A stretch of DNA of 64,000 nucleotides, from positions 1,426,001 to 1,490,000 of the forward strand of contig NZ_JAERRG010000001.1 of the NCBI RefSeq assembly GCF_016741935.1, given 5' to 3'. This stretch comes from Streptomyces endocoffeicus (GTDB lineage Bacteria; Actinomycetota; Actinomycetes; Streptomycetales; Streptomycetaceae). A program made the translations under genes and the position numbers. Positions within the stretch are counted from its first letter, which is position 1; every line of letters starts with the position of its first letter. The notes under the pieces were generated by a model. That model saw only the letters and a program-made list of their open reading frames with translations, had not been told where the DNA came from and searched no databases. Shown in pieces: positions 1 to 8,264 of the stretch.

Positions 1-77
1 TCGGTGTGTCGGCGGGGGAGTCGAGTGCGGACGGCCCGGCCGCGGCGGTGTGTTCCGCGAGCGGCCGGGCCTCGCGT

Positions 78-1187
78 TCACGGCAGTTCGTAGTTCTCGT
101 CGAGGGCCGCTCCGGCCTCGGGGTGGGTCTGGTCATAGCCGCGGGCGTCGCACTGGAGCGCCCCGACCACGCAGTGGTCGACGAGCGCCTTGAGCGTCGG
201 CGCGTCCCAGGCGTTGAAGAAGTCGTAGTGGAACGACCAGCTCGGACCGCTGGCCAGCCTCGCCCGGGAGAGGTCACCGTTGACCGGGAAGGCCATCTTG
301 AACTCGATCATCGGCAGCGCGACCGGGTGGTCGGCGGGGCACACGTTGTTGTTCGTGCCGGGGTTGACCACCGGGTAGGCCATGTGGCTGCGGTGATCGG
401 GCGTGTCCAGGTACTTTCCGTCCCAGCAACTGGGCGCCTGGAAACGGATGTTGAGCTGGACGTCGGGACGGCTCGGGCAGTCCTTGGGGAATTCGACGTT
501 GAAGTAGCTGTCGCCGCACTCCCAGCCCTCCACGAAGCCGGGGTGACGGCGGAACTCCTCGGCGGTCTGCATCGGGTCGCCCACCACGAACCGCAGTCCC
601 TTGGGGAACGGCCGGACACTGGTGTAGTCGGTCACGCCCGCCTTGTAGTAGATGGTCTGCGGGCCGATGGGCAGCACCGGCTTGTCGCCGTTCGAGAGCG
701 TGGGCATCCAGTAGCCCGACTTGTCCCCCGGCGCCTTGCAGGTGGTGCGGCCGGCGTCAAGGGAGGCCGTGGTGCTGGCCGCGTCGGTCGTGGTGTTGCC
801 CATGAAGGTGTGGTTGTGGGACGCGCCCGGCTGCTGCGGATACACGATGGGGTCGTCCGACTTGGTGTGGCTCACCGAGCAGTTGGCCTGGAACTCGTGG
901 AAGTAGCGGTGGGGCGGCTCCTTCGTGGACGGGGTGACGCCGGTGACCGGCGGGTTCGCGGGAATGTAGCCGTCGCCGTCCGGGTCCTCGGGCGAGAAGG
1001 CGGGCGACGCCGCCATGACATGCCCCGTGCGCCCCGCGTGGGCCGCGTGCGCTGCCGTGACACCGCCGCCCGCGGACTTCGCCGCGGGCGTCTCGGCGCT
1101 CATGGCGATACCACCGAGCCCGAGCGAGGTCAGCAGCAGCGCGCCTGCGATCAGGGGGCCTGAAAGGATCTTCGATCTCCGTGCCAT
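78..1187 (-). CDS. Secreted DUF1996 domain protein
   Basis: Predicted exported 369-residue protein. The ATG at 1187 is preceded by GGCAGGAG and opens a Sec-type signal (MARRSK, then a hydrophobic run ending near residue 30); the frame stays open upstream but those residues do not look like a signal. The rest matches the DUF1996 family of actinobacteria and fungi: a YFHEFQANC stretch near residue 95, the GASHNHTFMG motif near 121-130 and SGYWMP soon after. The biochemical role of DUF1996 is not established; some members occur in carbohydrate-related secreted proteins. It is divergent from the beta-helix gene at 1631, and a LacI-type palindrome lies about 130 bases upstream, so carbohydrate-responsive control is a reasonable inference. 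The family is clear, the function unknown. Confidence 0.85.
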   Translation of the reverse strand: MARRSKILSGPLIAGALLLTSLGLGGIAMSAETPAAKSAGGGVTAAHAAHAGRTGHVMAASPAFSPEDPDGDGYIPANPPVTGVTPSTKEPPHRYFHEFQANCSVSHTKSDDPIVYPQQPGASHNHTFMGNTTTDAASTTASLDAGRTTCKAPGDKSGYWMPTLSNGDKPVLPIGPQTIYYKAGVTDYTSVRPFPKGLRFVVGDPMQTAEEFRRHPGFVEGWECGDSYFNVEFPKDCPSRPDVQLNIRFQAPSCWDGKYLDTPDHRSHMAYPVVNPGTNNNVCPADHPVALPMIEFKMAFPVNGDLSRARLASGPSWSFHYDFFNAWDAPTLKALVDHCVVGALQCDARGYDQTHPEAGAALDENYELP

Positions 1188-1316
1188 GGAGACTCCTGCC
1201 ACATGGAGAGAGGGTGAAGGTGGCCGGGCGGCCGGCGCACGGCGAGGACTCGCGACGCCGTGGGTGCGGGCCGAGCCGCCCGTATGACGGGCCGTCACCG
1301 GCCCGCGACAATAATG

Positions 1317-1330
1317 GGAGAGCGCTCTCC
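1317..1330. promoter_or_regulatory. LacI-family operator palindrome 1
   Basis: GGAGAGCGCTCTCC is a perfect 14-base palindrome about 130 bases upstream of the DUF1996 start. Its CG-centred GAGCGCTC core is the usual LacI-family operator pattern (CebR sites in Streptomyces read TGGGAGCGCTCCCA). The cognate regulator is unknown; two LacI-family genes lie elsewhere in this window (34687 and 55030) but are not adjacent. Confidence 0.65.
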
Positions 1331-1573
1331 GAGATGGGAGTGTCCGGGCGGGGACGCAAAGGTGTCAAGGCGTCGAGCGGAAAGGATCAGACACCGGTCC
1401 CCATTTCCCTCTTGAACACAATGGCCAGGGACATGGCCGACCACAAATCTCCCCAAGTTCCCCCGAACCAGGGGATCTACCAGGGCAGTTGACGTTCAAA
1501 AAGCAACAACATGTAAGGACTGCGGTCACAACTCTTGACGAGTCATTCACATGGATGAAGCATTCGACGGCAA

Positions 1574-1585
1574 GAGAGCGCTCCC
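1574..1585. promoter_or_regulatory. LacI-family operator palindrome 2
   Basis: GAGAGCGCTCCC has a perfect 8-base core (GAGCGCTC, 1576-1583) and one mismatched outer pair. It lies about 45 bases before the beta-helix start, where a repressor would block transcription. It shares its core with the palindrome at 1317-1330, which suggests that one LacI-type protein controls both divergent genes. Confidence 0.6.
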
Positions 1586-1630
1586 TCACCCCCCATCCCG
1601 TTCATTTACTGAACCAGGAGAGACGCCCCC

Positions 1631-3460
1631 ATGACGCCTTCCTCCACGCCTTCCCCCACGTCTTCCTCCTCCGGTCGCTCCTCCGGCCGCTCCCCGGTCG
1701 GCCGTCGGGCGGTGCTCGGCGCCGCGGCCGCCGTCGCATCGGTCCCCGCCCTCGGCGGCCTGGCCACTTCCGCGGCCGCCGCCCCCTCGGGCCGGGGCAG
1801 AAGCGCCAAGGCCCTGCCCGGCGGCGGCGACCTCGGCCCGAACGTGATCGTCTTCGACCCGTCCACCCCCGGCATCCAGGCCAAGCTGGACGAGGTGTTC
1901 AAGAAGCAGGAGTCGGCGCAGTTCGGCACCGGGCGCTACGCCCTGCTGTTCAAGCCCGGCAGCTACAGCGGGCTCAACGCCCAGCTCGGCTTCTACACCT
2001 CCATCGCCGGGCTGGGGCTGTCCCCCGACGACACGACCATCAACGGCGATATCACGGTGGACGCCGGATGGTTCAACGGCAATGCCACCCAGAACTTCTG
2101 GCGCTCGGCGGAGAACCTCGCGGTCGTACCGGTCAACGGCACCAACCGCTGGGCCGTGGCGCAGGCGGCCCCCTTCCGGCGGATGCACGTCCGCGGCGGG
2201 CTCAACCTCGCCCCCAACGGCTACGGCTGGGCGAGCGGCGGATACATCGCGGACAGCCGCATCGACGGCCAGGTCGGACCGTACTCCCAGCAGCAGTGGT
2301 ACACCCGCGACAGCGCGATCGGCGGCTGGCTCAACGGCGTGTGGAACATGGTGTTCTCCGGTGTGGAGGGCGCGCCCGGGCAGAGCTTCCCCAACCCGCC
2401 GTACACCACGCTCAACACCACCCCCGTCTCCCGGGAGAAGCCCTTCCTGTACCTCAACGGCGGCGAGTACAGGGTCTTCCTGCCGGAGAAGCGCACCAAC
2501 GCCCGCGGGGTCACCTGGGGCAACGGCACCCCCCGAGGCACCTCGCTGCCGCTGTCGCAGTTCTACGTGGCCAAGCCCGGTGTCTCCGCGGCCACCCTCA
2601 ACGAGGCGCTCACCCAGGGGCTGCATCTGCTGCTCACCCCGGGGATCTACCACCTCGACCGGCCGGTCCAGGTGAACCGCGCGAACACCGTCGTCCTCGG
2701 GCTCGGCTACGCCACGCTCATCCCCGACAACGGCGTCACCGCGCTGAAGGTCGCCGATGTCGACGGGGTGCGGCTGGCCGGTTTCCTCATCGACGCCGGA
2801 CCGGTGAACTCCGCCACGCTGCTGGAAGTCGGCCCGCAGGGGGCCTCGGCCGACCACTCGGCCAACCCCATCACCGTCCAGGACGTGTTCATCCGCATCG
2901 GTGGCGCGGGGCCCGGCAAGGCCACCACCAGCATGGTGATCAACAGCCGGCACACCATCGTCGACCACACCTGGGTCTGGCGCGCCGACCACGGCGACGG
3001 GGTCGGCTGGGAGACCAACCGCGCCGACTACGGTGTCCGGGTCAACGGCGACGACGTGCTGGCCACCGGGCTCTTCGTGGAGCACTTCAACAAGTACGAC
3101 GTGCAGTGGTTCGGGCAGCGGGGCCGGACCATCTTCTTCCAGAACGAGAAGGCGTACGACGCCCCGAACCAGGCGGCCATCCAGAACGGCTCCATCAAGG
3201 GCTACGCCGCCTACAAGGTGGCCGATTCGGTCACCACACACGAGGGCTGGGGGCTCGGCAGCTACTGCTACTACAACGTCGACCCGAGCATCGTGCAGCA
3301 CCACGGCTTCGCCGCGCCGAACGCGTCGGGGGTGAAGTTCCACAATCTGCTGGTCGTCTCGCTCGGCGGCCAAGGCCAGTACGAGCGCGTCATCAATGAC
3401 ACCGGATCTCCCACCTCGGGCACCTCCACCGTGCCGTCCACTGTGGTGTCATATCCCTGA
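1631..3460 (+). CDS. Tat-exported right-handed beta-helix protein (pectate-lyase/GH55-like fold)
   Basis: A 609-residue protein with a twin-arginine signal ([10 protein letters not shown], arginines at 25-26, then an alanine-rich hydrophobic stretch), so exported folded by Tat. The mature part has the look of a two-lobed parallel beta-helix: repeated short strands with NG turns, a first lobe at about 75-300, a linker near 320-340 and a second lobe at 340-600 with motifs such as [16 protein letters not shown] and [12 protein letters not shown]. This fold is typical of GH55 glucanases and pectate-lyase-superfamily proteins, so polysaccharide binding or cleavage is plausible, but I cannot point to catalytic residues. 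Similar streptomycete proteins may carry unrelated labels such as adenylyl cyclase; no such domain is visible. GAACCAGGAG precedes the ATG, and a LacI-type operator lies just upstream. Confidence 0.7.
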   Translation: MTPSSTPSPTSSSSGRSSGRSPVGRRAVLGAAAAVASVPALGGLATSAAAAPSGRGRSAKALPGGGDLGPNVIVFDPSTPGIQAKLDEVFKKQESAQFGTGRYALLFKPGSYSGLNAQLGFYTSIAGLGLSPDDTTINGDITVDAGWFNGNATQNFWRSAENLAVVPVNGTNRWAVAQAAPFRRMHVRGGLNLAPNGYGWASGGYIADSRIDGQVGPYSQQQWYTRDSAIGGWLNGVWNMVFSGVEGAPGQSFPNPPYTTLNTTPVSREKPFLYLNGGEYRVFLPEKRTNARGVTWGNGTPRGTSLPLSQFYVAKPGVSAATLNEALTQGLHLLLTPGIYHLDRPVQVNRANTVVLGLGYATLIPDNGVTALKVADVDGVRLAGFLIDAGPVNSATLLEVGPQGASADHSANPITVQDVFIRIGGAGPGKATTSMVINSRHTIVDHTWVWRADHGDGVGWETNRADYGVRVNGDDVLATGLFVEHFNKYDVQWFGQRGRTIFFQNEKAYDAPNQAAIQNGSIKGYAAYKVADSVTTHEGWGLGSYCYYNVDPSIVQHHGFAAPNASGVKFHNLLVVSLGGQGQYERVINDTGSPTSGTSTVPSTVVSYP

Positions 3461-3537
3461 TCTACGATGCCTCGCGGGTCGGTGCCCCCGGTGAACCGCC
3501 CCTCGAAGTGCCGACCGCCCAGGAAGGACCACACGCC

Positions 3538-4011
3538 ATGGCCACCACCCCCGTGCGCGACCGCTCCACGATCATGGTGCTCAACGGACCGAACCTGAAC
3601 CTCCTGGGCCGACGGCAACCCGAGATCTATGGCACCGACACGCTGGCCGACATCGAGAAGCTGGTGGCCGAGACCGCCGCGCCGCACGGTCTGACGACCG
3701 ACTGCCGGCAGAGCAACCACGAGGGCCAGCTGATCGACTGGATCCATGAGGCCCGGGAGCGCCACGCGGCGGTCATCATCAACCCCGCGGGGTACTCCCA
3801 CACCTCCGTCGCCCTGCGCGACGCCCTGGCCACCTGCGACGGTCTGCCGATCGTGGAGGTGCACATCTCCAACATCCACCAGCGGGAGACCTTCCGGCAC
3901 CACTCCTATGTCTCCGCGCTGGCCAGCGGGGTGATCGCCGGTTGCGGTGTCCAGGGCTACGCGTTCGCCGTCGAGCGGGTGGCGGCCCTGCTGGCCGCCG
4001 CCAGGGCGTAG
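3538..4011 (+). CDS. aroQ: Type II 3-dehydroquinate dehydratase
   Basis: Type II dehydroquinase, which interconverts 3-dehydroquinate and 3-dehydroshikimate in the shikimate pathway or in quinate catabolism. At 157 residues it has the usual size. Family motifs are in order: [11 protein letters not shown] (residues 16-26, carrying the flexible active-site loop), [31 protein letters not shown] and [11 protein letters not shown] with FRHHSYVS. The ATG at 3538 is chosen because AGGAAGG lies about 9 bases before it; an in-frame GTG at 3508 has no better site. It stands alone with no other shikimate gene nearby, so it may be a second, catabolic copy; that is inference. Confidence 0.93.
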   Translation: MATTPVRDRSTIMVLNGPNLNLLGRRQPEIYGTDTLADIEKLVAETAAPHGLTTDCRQSNHEGQLIDWIHEARERHAAVIINPAGYSHTSVALRDALATCDGLPIVEVHISNIHQRETFRHHSYVSALASGVIAGCGVQGYAFAVERVAALLAAARA

Positions 4012-4041
4012 GCGTACGACGCCCCAGGTCCTGAGCGGACC

Positions 4042-4827
4042 TCAGGCCCTGATCACACGGACACCGGCCTCGGTGTACGGAGCGACCAGCTCCGCATCGG
4101 CGCCGGTGTCCGTGATCAGCACATCGATCTCGTCCAGTGCGCAGATCCGGGCGAACGCCCGGCGGCCCAGCTTGGAGCTGTCGGCCACGACCACCACCCG
4201 GGTGGCCCGGCCCGCCATGAGGCGGTTGATGCTGGCCTCCCCCTCATGGTGGGCGGTCGCGCCCTGGACCGTGTCCAGCGCGTCCACACCGAGGATCGCC
4301 AGATCCAGCGACACCTGGTCCAGCACCCCGGTGGCCAGCGGCCCCATCAGCTCGAAGGACTGCGGACGGGCCACCCCACCGGTGAGCACGATCTTCACCT
4401 GGGGGCGCACCGCCAGCTCATTGGCGATGTTCAGGGCGTTGGTGACGACCGTGACGGCCGGGCCGCCGCCCGAGGTGGAAAGGTCACCGCGCGTGGAGAT
4501 GGCACGGGCGACCTCGGTGGTGGTCGTCCCGCCGTTGAGCCCCACGATCGAGCCCGGTTCGGCCATCCGGGCCGCGGCCGCTGCGATGCGCTGCTTCTCC
4601 GAGGCGCGCCGGGCGGTCTTGTAGCGCAGCGGCAGGTCGTACGAGAGATTGTGCGCGACCGCGCCGCCACGGGTGCGCGTCAGCATCTGCTGCTGAGCGA
4701 GTTCATCCAGGTCGCGCCGGATGGTCGCGGCGGACACCGCCAGCTCGGCGGCCGCCTCCTCGACATCGATTCTGCCGTCCCTGGACAGCACATCCAGCAG
4801 GGCGTTCCAGCGCTCGGGCCGTTTCAC
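4042..4827 (-). CDS. DeoR-family transcriptional regulator
   Basis: Sugar-metabolism repressor of the DeoR/AgaR type. The N-terminus has the DeoR winged helix (RWNALLDVL...GRIDVEEAAAELAVSAATIRRDL), followed by a DeoRC sensor domain with the family signature GLNGGTTTTEVAR and ending VIRA. Such proteins bind phosphosugars and control adjacent catabolic operons. It is divergent from the SIS isomerase and the KbaY-like aldolase, which are its likely targets. The start is ambiguous: GTG at 4827 gives the usual compact N-terminus, while GTG at 4836 and ATG at 4854 are in frame and possible. An inverted repeat in the shared intergenic region is a candidate operator. Confidence 0.88.
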   Translation of the reverse strand: MKRPERWNALLDVLSRDGRIDVEEAAAELAVSAATIRRDLDELAQQQMLTRTRGGAVAHNLSYDLPLRYKTARRASEKQRIAAAAARMAEPGSIVGLNGGTTTTEVARAISTRGDLSTSGGGPAVTVVTNALNIANELAVRPQVKIVLTGGVARPQSFELMGPLATGVLDQVSLDLAILGVDALDTVQGATAHHEGEASINRLMAGRATRVVVVADSSKLGRRAFARICALDEIDVLITDTGADAELVAPYTEAGVRVIRA

Positions 4828-4869
4828 GCCGATCACCCTACCCGCTCCCCGCATGCATCGGCTCTGGAC

Positions 4870-4908
4870 TTTCGTGCGTGATTCTGCGCATTATCAGCCC
4901 GTACGAAA
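4870..4908. promoter_or_regulatory. Candidate DeoR operator (inverted repeat)
   Basis: TTTCGTGCG at 4870-4878 faces CGTACGAAA at 4900-4908 (8 of 9 positions pair) across a 21-base spacer. It lies in the divergent region between the DeoR gene and the SIS gene, on the regulator's side. The position and symmetry fit an operator controlling one or both genes. No binding evidence is available from sequence alone. Confidence 0.4.
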
Positions 4909-4978
4909 CAACTCCGCGCATCCGCGCATCCATACTGATCCATACTGCTCGGGTCATCCGTGCGACGAGGGGAGTCCC

Positions 4979-5872
4979 ATGAGCCACACCGAGGCCGAGA
5001 TCGCGAGCCAGCCCGACTGCTGGCGGCGCGCCATCGCTCTGGCCCGGAAACCGGAGGGGCCCGTACGAGCGGCGCTGCCCCGGCCGGGTGAGCGGGTCGC
5101 CGTCGTCGGCTGCGGCACCTCGTGGTTCATCGCCCAGTCGTACGCGGCGCTGCGCGAGGCGGCGGGCCAGGGCGAGACGGACGCGTTCGCGGCGTCGGAG
5201 GCGCCGCTCGGCCGCGCCTACGACCGGGTGGTCGCGCTGTCCCGCTCCGGCACCACGACCGAGGTGCTGGAGCTGCTCGGCGCGGTGCGCGGCCGGGTGC
5301 CCACCACCGTCGTCACGGCGGTCCCCGACTCACCCGTCGTGGGCGCGGCGGACGCCGCGGTAGTGCTCGACTTCGCCGATGAGCGGTCGGTGGTGCAGAC
5401 CCGCTGGGCCACCACCGAACTCGCCCTGCTCCGCGCCCACTTGGGCGCACCACTGGACCACCTGGAGGCGGCCGGGGAGGCGGCGCTCGCCGAGCCGCTG
5501 CCCGGGCCGCTCGTGGACGCCGGGCAGTTCACCTTCCTCGGGCGGGGCTGGACCTATGGGGTCGCCCAGGAGGCCGCGCTCAAGATGCGCGAGGCGGCGG
5601 GGGCGTGGACCGAGGCGTATCCGGCCAAGGAGTACCGGCACGGCCCGATCAGCGTGACCGGCCCGCGGAGCGTGGTGTGGTGGCTGGGCGAGGGGGCGTC
5701 GGACGTGGCGGACGAGGAGATCACCCGCACCGGTGGCCGGGTCGCCGGCTTCGGCCGCGACCCGCTGGCCGAACTGGTGGTGGTGCAGCGGCTCGCGGTC
5801 GCGATCGCGGCTGCGCGCGGGCTCGACCCCGACGAGCCGCGCCATCTCAGCCGCTCGGTGATCCTCGGCTGA
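4979..5872 (+). CDS. SIS-domain sugar isomerase (AgaS/GlmS-isomerase-like)
   Basis: A 297-residue protein with two SIS (sugar isomerase) subdomains. Seen: GCGTSWFIAQSYAALREAAG near residue 44 (first phosphosugar loop), LSRSGTTTEVLELL near 90, and in the second half a helix with ALKMREAAGAWTEAYPAKEYRHGPISV, the pattern shared by AgaS and the GlmS isomerase domain. The likely reaction is deamination or isomerisation of an amino-sugar phosphate. The ATG at 4979 follows AGGGGAG at good spacing; open frame extends upstream but lacks a site. It probably forms an operon with the KbaY-like aldolase at 6028 under the divergent DeoR regulator. The exact substrate (galactosamine, glucosamine or sulfosugar derivative) is not decidable. 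Confidence 0.85.
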   Translation: MSHTEAEIASQPDCWRRAIALARKPEGPVRAALPRPGERVAVVGCGTSWFIAQSYAALREAAGQGETDAFAASEAPLGRAYDRVVALSRSGTTTEVLELLGAVRGRVPTTVVTAVPDSPVVGAADAAVVLDFADERSVVQTRWATTELALLRAHLGAPLDHLEAAGEAALAEPLPGPLVDAGQFTFLGRGWTYGVAQEAALKMREAAGAWTEAYPAKEYRHGPISVTGPRSVVWWLGEGASDVADEEITRTGGRVAGFGRDPLAELVVVQRLAVAIAAARGLDPDEPRHLSRSVILG

Positions 5873-5923
5873 ACAGAGCCGGGCGGGGCCGGGCGAGGAC
5901 GGACGGGTCGAGCGGTCCGCGCG

Positions 5924-5985
5924 AGTACGGGCGGACCGCGGGATACGGGCGGACCTCGGGATACGGGCGGACCTCGGGATACGGG
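5924..5985 (+). repeat. 18-bp tandem repeat in the SIS-aldolase gap
   Basis: Three adjacent 18-base units, the last two identical (GATACGGGCGGACCTCGG), plus an 8-base partial copy. It fills much of the 155-base gap between the SIS stop and the aldolase start. No function is evident. Confidence 0.85.
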
Positions 5986-6027
5986 ACAGGACCTTTGAAC
6001 ACGGGAACGGGCGGAAGGAGCCGGTAG

Positions 6028-6867
6028 ATGCCGCTGGTGGCCACCGGAGAGATCGTCGGGGCGGCCGCACGGGCCGGGCTCGGCGCGGGTGCGTTCAATG
6101 TCATCCAGATCGAGCACGCCCAGGCCATCGTGGCCGGGGCGGAGGCGGCGGGCGCGCCGGTGATCCTCCAGATCAGCGAGAACGCGGTGCGGTATCACGG
6201 CGCCCTGGCCGCCATCGGGCGGGCGACCGTGGAGGTGGCCCGCGCGGCGCCGGTGCCGGTGGCCGTGCATCTGGACCACGCCACCGGGCCGGAGCTGGTG
6301 CGGGAGGCGGTGGACCTCGGCTTCGGCTCGGTGATGTTCGACGCCTCGGCCCTGGACTACGACGGCAATGTGGCGGCGACCGCCGAGGTGGCGGCCGACT
6401 GCCATGCCCACGGGGTGTGGGTGGAGGCCGAGTTGGGCGAGGTGGGCGGCAAGGACGGCGTCCACGCACCGGGCGCCAGGACCGACCCGGCCGAGGCCGC
6501 CGCCTACGTGGCGGCCACGGGCGTGGACGCGCTCGCGGTCGCGGTGGGCACCTCGCACGCTATGGTCGTCAAGGCTGCGGTGGTGGATCTGCCGCTGGTC
6601 GCGGCGCTGCGCACGGCCGTGCCGGTACCGCTGGTGCTGCACGGCTCCTCCGGGGTGCCCGAGGCGGATCTGACCCGTGCGGTGGAGGCGGGGCTGACGA
6701 AGGTGAACATCGCCACCCATCTGAACGTGGCCTACACCCGCGCGATCCGCGACCATCTGGCCGGCCACCCCGACGTGGTCGACCCGCGCAGGTATGTCGC
6801 GGCCGCGCGGGACGCGGTGGCGCGCGAGGTGACGCGGCTGCTGAAGCTGGTGCGGGCCGCGCCCTGA
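6028..6867 (+). CDS. Class II aldolase, KbaY/GatY/FbaA family
   Basis: A 279-residue zinc-dependent aldolase of the tagatose-/fructose-bisphosphate family. Seen: HLDHA at 81-85 (catalytic Asp and a zinc His), EAELGEVGGKDG near 140, a second zinc-ligand region LHGSSGVPE near 206, and NIATHLNVAYTRA near 231 (substrate phosphate and carbonyl contact). It should cleave a ketohexose 1,6-bisphosphate to DHAP and glyceraldehyde 3-phosphate. GAAGGAGCC gives a strong ribosome site. With the upstream SIS isomerase and DeoR regulator it forms an amino-sugar or hexitol catabolic set, although no sugar kinase or transporter is present here. Family certain, substrate inferred. Confidence 0.9.
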   Translation: MPLVATGEIVGAAARAGLGAGAFNVIQIEHAQAIVAGAEAAGAPVILQISENAVRYHGALAAIGRATVEVARAAPVPVAVHLDHATGPELVREAVDLGFGSVMFDASALDYDGNVAATAEVAADCHAHGVWVEAELGEVGGKDGVHAPGARTDPAEAAAYVAATGVDALAVAVGTSHAMVVKAAVVDLPLVAALRTAVPVPLVLHGSSGVPEADLTRAVEAGLTKVNIATHLNVAYTRAIRDHLAGHPDVVDPRRYVAAARDAVAREVTRLLKLVRAAP

Positions 6868-6951
6868 AGAGCTGAGAGCGTCTGCGGGAAGTTGCTGCGA
6901 ACGCCGCCGATTCGCGCGGCAATACGCATCGGCTTCCGCGGCGCCAGCGTA

Positions 6952-7012
6952 TTGACATGAGCTTATCAATTCACCCAAGATGCCCCAGTCGAGGTTAGGA
7001 AAGGTTCCTAAC
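6952..7012 (+). promoter_or_regulatory. Chitosanase promoter and CsnR-type operator
   Basis: TTGACA (6952-6957), an 18-base spacer and CAAGAT (6976-6981) form a plausible housekeeping promoter. Just downstream, at about the expected transcription start, is a perfect palindrome GTTAGGAA-AGG-TTCCTAAC (6994-7012). From memory, streptomycete chitosanase genes are repressed by the ROK-family protein CsnR at a palindrome of this TTAGGAAA..TTTCCTAA type. The arrangement predicts chitosan-oligomer induction of the gene at 7026. Confidence 0.75.
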
Positions 7013-7025
7013 AAAGGGGTGTCCT

Positions 7026-7727
7026 ATGCGCAAGCGTTTCGCGTTCGTGATCGCCACGGCCGGTCTGCTGGCCGGCTCCGTCACCGCCGGCGCCCACGCC
7101 AGCACCCGGGGCCCCGCGCCGGCCCCCGCGTCCACCAAGGAGGGCACGGTCACCGCGGCGCAGCTGCTCGCCAAGATGCAGAGCTGTTCCCAGATATCCA
7201 GTGGCAAGTACCGCACCGACGAGGAGACATCGGCCACCGTCCCGGTCTGCGGCGCCAATGGCGCGGTCTTCTGGAAGGCCGACATGGACGTCGACTGCGA
7301 TGGCCAGGTGACCTCCCGGTGCAACGAGGACACCGACCCGTGGTTCCAGGACGACACCGCCTTCCACCAGTCGGACGGCAAGCCCCTGATCGCCGACAAG
7401 CTGCCGTATGTCGTGGTGCCCAGCCCGAGCTCCACCTGGGACTACCGGCAGGCCGGTATCAAGGGCGGCGGCGTGGTCGCGGTCATCTACAACAACAAGG
7501 TCGAGTACGCGGTGGTGGGCGACACCGGGCCGAACAAGATCATCGGTGAGGCGTCCTACGCCACGGCCAACGCGCTCGGCATCGACCCCGACCCCGAGAC
7601 CGGCGGCGCCGAGTCGGGGGTGACGTACATCCTGTTCAAGAACTCCTCCGTCTCCCCCATCGAGAACCACGACAAGGCCGTGTCGGTCGGCGACGGCCTT
7701 GCGAAGCAGTTCGTCCAGAACAACTGA
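7026..7727 (+). CDS. Secreted chitosanase, glycoside hydrolase family 75
   Basis: A 233-residue exported enzyme. Residues 1-25 are a Sec signal (MRKRF, hydrophobic core, AGAHA). The mature part matches GH75 (fungal-type chitosanase, also in streptomycetes): VFWKADMDVDCDG near residue 80 holds the acidic active-site region, LPYVVVPSPSSTWDYR follows near 128, and VVAVIYNNKVEYAVVGDTGP near 150-170 carries the second conserved acidic element. GH75 enzymes cleave beta-1,4 bonds in chitosan. AAAGGGG precedes the ATG. It has its own promoter and operator and is followed by a strong terminator, so it is monocistronic. Its products would be glucosamine oligomers, in keeping with the amino-sugar genes just upstream, though the two units are separately controlled. 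Confidence 0.92.
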   Translation: MRKRFAFVIATAGLLAGSVTAGAHASTRGPAPAPASTKEGTVTAAQLLAKMQSCSQISSGKYRTDEETSATVPVCGANGAVFWKADMDVDCDGQVTSRCNEDTDPWFQDDTAFHQSDGKPLIADKLPYVVVPSPSSTWDYRQAGIKGGGVVAVIYNNKVEYAVVGDTGPNKIIGEASYATANALGIDPDPETGGAESGVTYILFKNSSVSPIENHDKAVSVGDGLAKQFVQNN

Positions 7728-7735
7728 CCCGCCGT

Positions 7736-7780
7736 CATCGGGGGACGTGCGGCACAGTCGCACGCTCCCCGATGATTTTT
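7736..7780 (+). terminator. Rho-independent terminator after the chitosanase gene
   Basis: CATCGGGG...CCCCGATG arms form a 16-base stem with two mismatches (7736-7751 and 7759-7774), a 7-base loop and a following ATTTTT. The T-run is notable in such GC-rich DNA and supports true intrinsic termination. Confidence 0.9.
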
Positions 7781-7829
7781 CCCGGGCCGGGCGGTCTGTA
7801 CCGGTGAACGCCGCGACAGGAGGTGGACG

Positions 7830-8264
7830 TTGACCGGTCCCGAGCCCGAGAACCCGCCCATGCCGTCCCCGGCCGTGCCACCCCCGGCCGTGCTGGTACT
7901 GGCCCAGCCGGTCACCCGCGCCGAGGTGGCACGGCTCTGCGAACGGCTGACCGCGCTGGCGCGCCGCGCCGGTCCGGGCCCGGTCACCGTGGACGTGGGC
8001 GGGGTGGGGCGGCCGGACCTGGCCGTGGTCGAGGCCCTGGCCCGGCTGCGGCTGACCGCCGGCCGGCTGGGGCGCGGGATCCAGCTCCGCAACGCCCGCG
8101 GCGAACTGCGGCGGCTGCTCGCCTGGACGGGGCTGGACGAGGCCCTGACGGCCCCCGCGGCGTTAGGGCACGCCCTCGGGCCCGAGCCAGGCGGGGAGGC
8201 CGAACAGCGGGAAGAGGCGCTCGGTGTCCAGGAAGGAGTTGAGCCCGGTGATCCGGCCCCCTGA
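7830..8264 (+). CDS. STAS-domain protein (anti-sigma antagonist-like)
   Basis: A 144-residue protein whose residues 20-110 fit a STAS fold ([61 protein letters not shown]). STAS proteins usually bind anti-sigma factors or sense ligands. The usual phosphorylated Ser/Thr (DSSG type) is absent, as the equivalent region reads GRPDL, so regulation by phosphorylation is unlikely. The TTG start at 7830 is chosen because AGGAGG lies 6 bases upstream; an ATG at 7860 is in frame but without such a site. The last 34 codons run antisense into the sigma gene at 8163, and residue 112 is a TTA codon exactly opposite that gene's stop. The C-terminal tail looks like read-through rather than conserved protein. 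Confidence 0.75.
   Translation: MTGPEPENPPMPSPAVPPPAVLVLAQPVTRAEVARLCERLTALARRAGPGPVTVDVGGVGRPDLAVVEALARLRLTAGRLGRGIQLRNARGELRRLLAWTGLDEALTAPAALGHALGPEPGGEAEQREEALGVQEGVEPGDPAP

Larger units (their letters stand above)
1188..1630. promoter_or_regulatory. Divergent intergenic region with two LacI-type operators
   Basis: This 443-base gap separates the divergent DUF1996 and beta-helix genes. I see no convincing small gene in it. It holds one palindrome near each gene (listed separately), both centred on GAGCGCTC, the core typical of LacI-family operators in actinomycetes such as CebR sites. It is locally less GC-rich around 1480-1570 (many A/T bases, for example CAAAAAGCAACAACATG), as expected of promoter DNA. 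GAACCAGGAG just before 1631 gives the beta-helix gene its ribosome binding site. Confidence 0.6.

Noticed and set aside
4042..7727. DasR-type dre sites near the amino-sugar and chitosanase genes
   Set aside because: I looked for an ACTGGTCTAGACCACT-like palindrome in the intergenic regions and saw none; the DeoR and CsnR-type sites explain control better.
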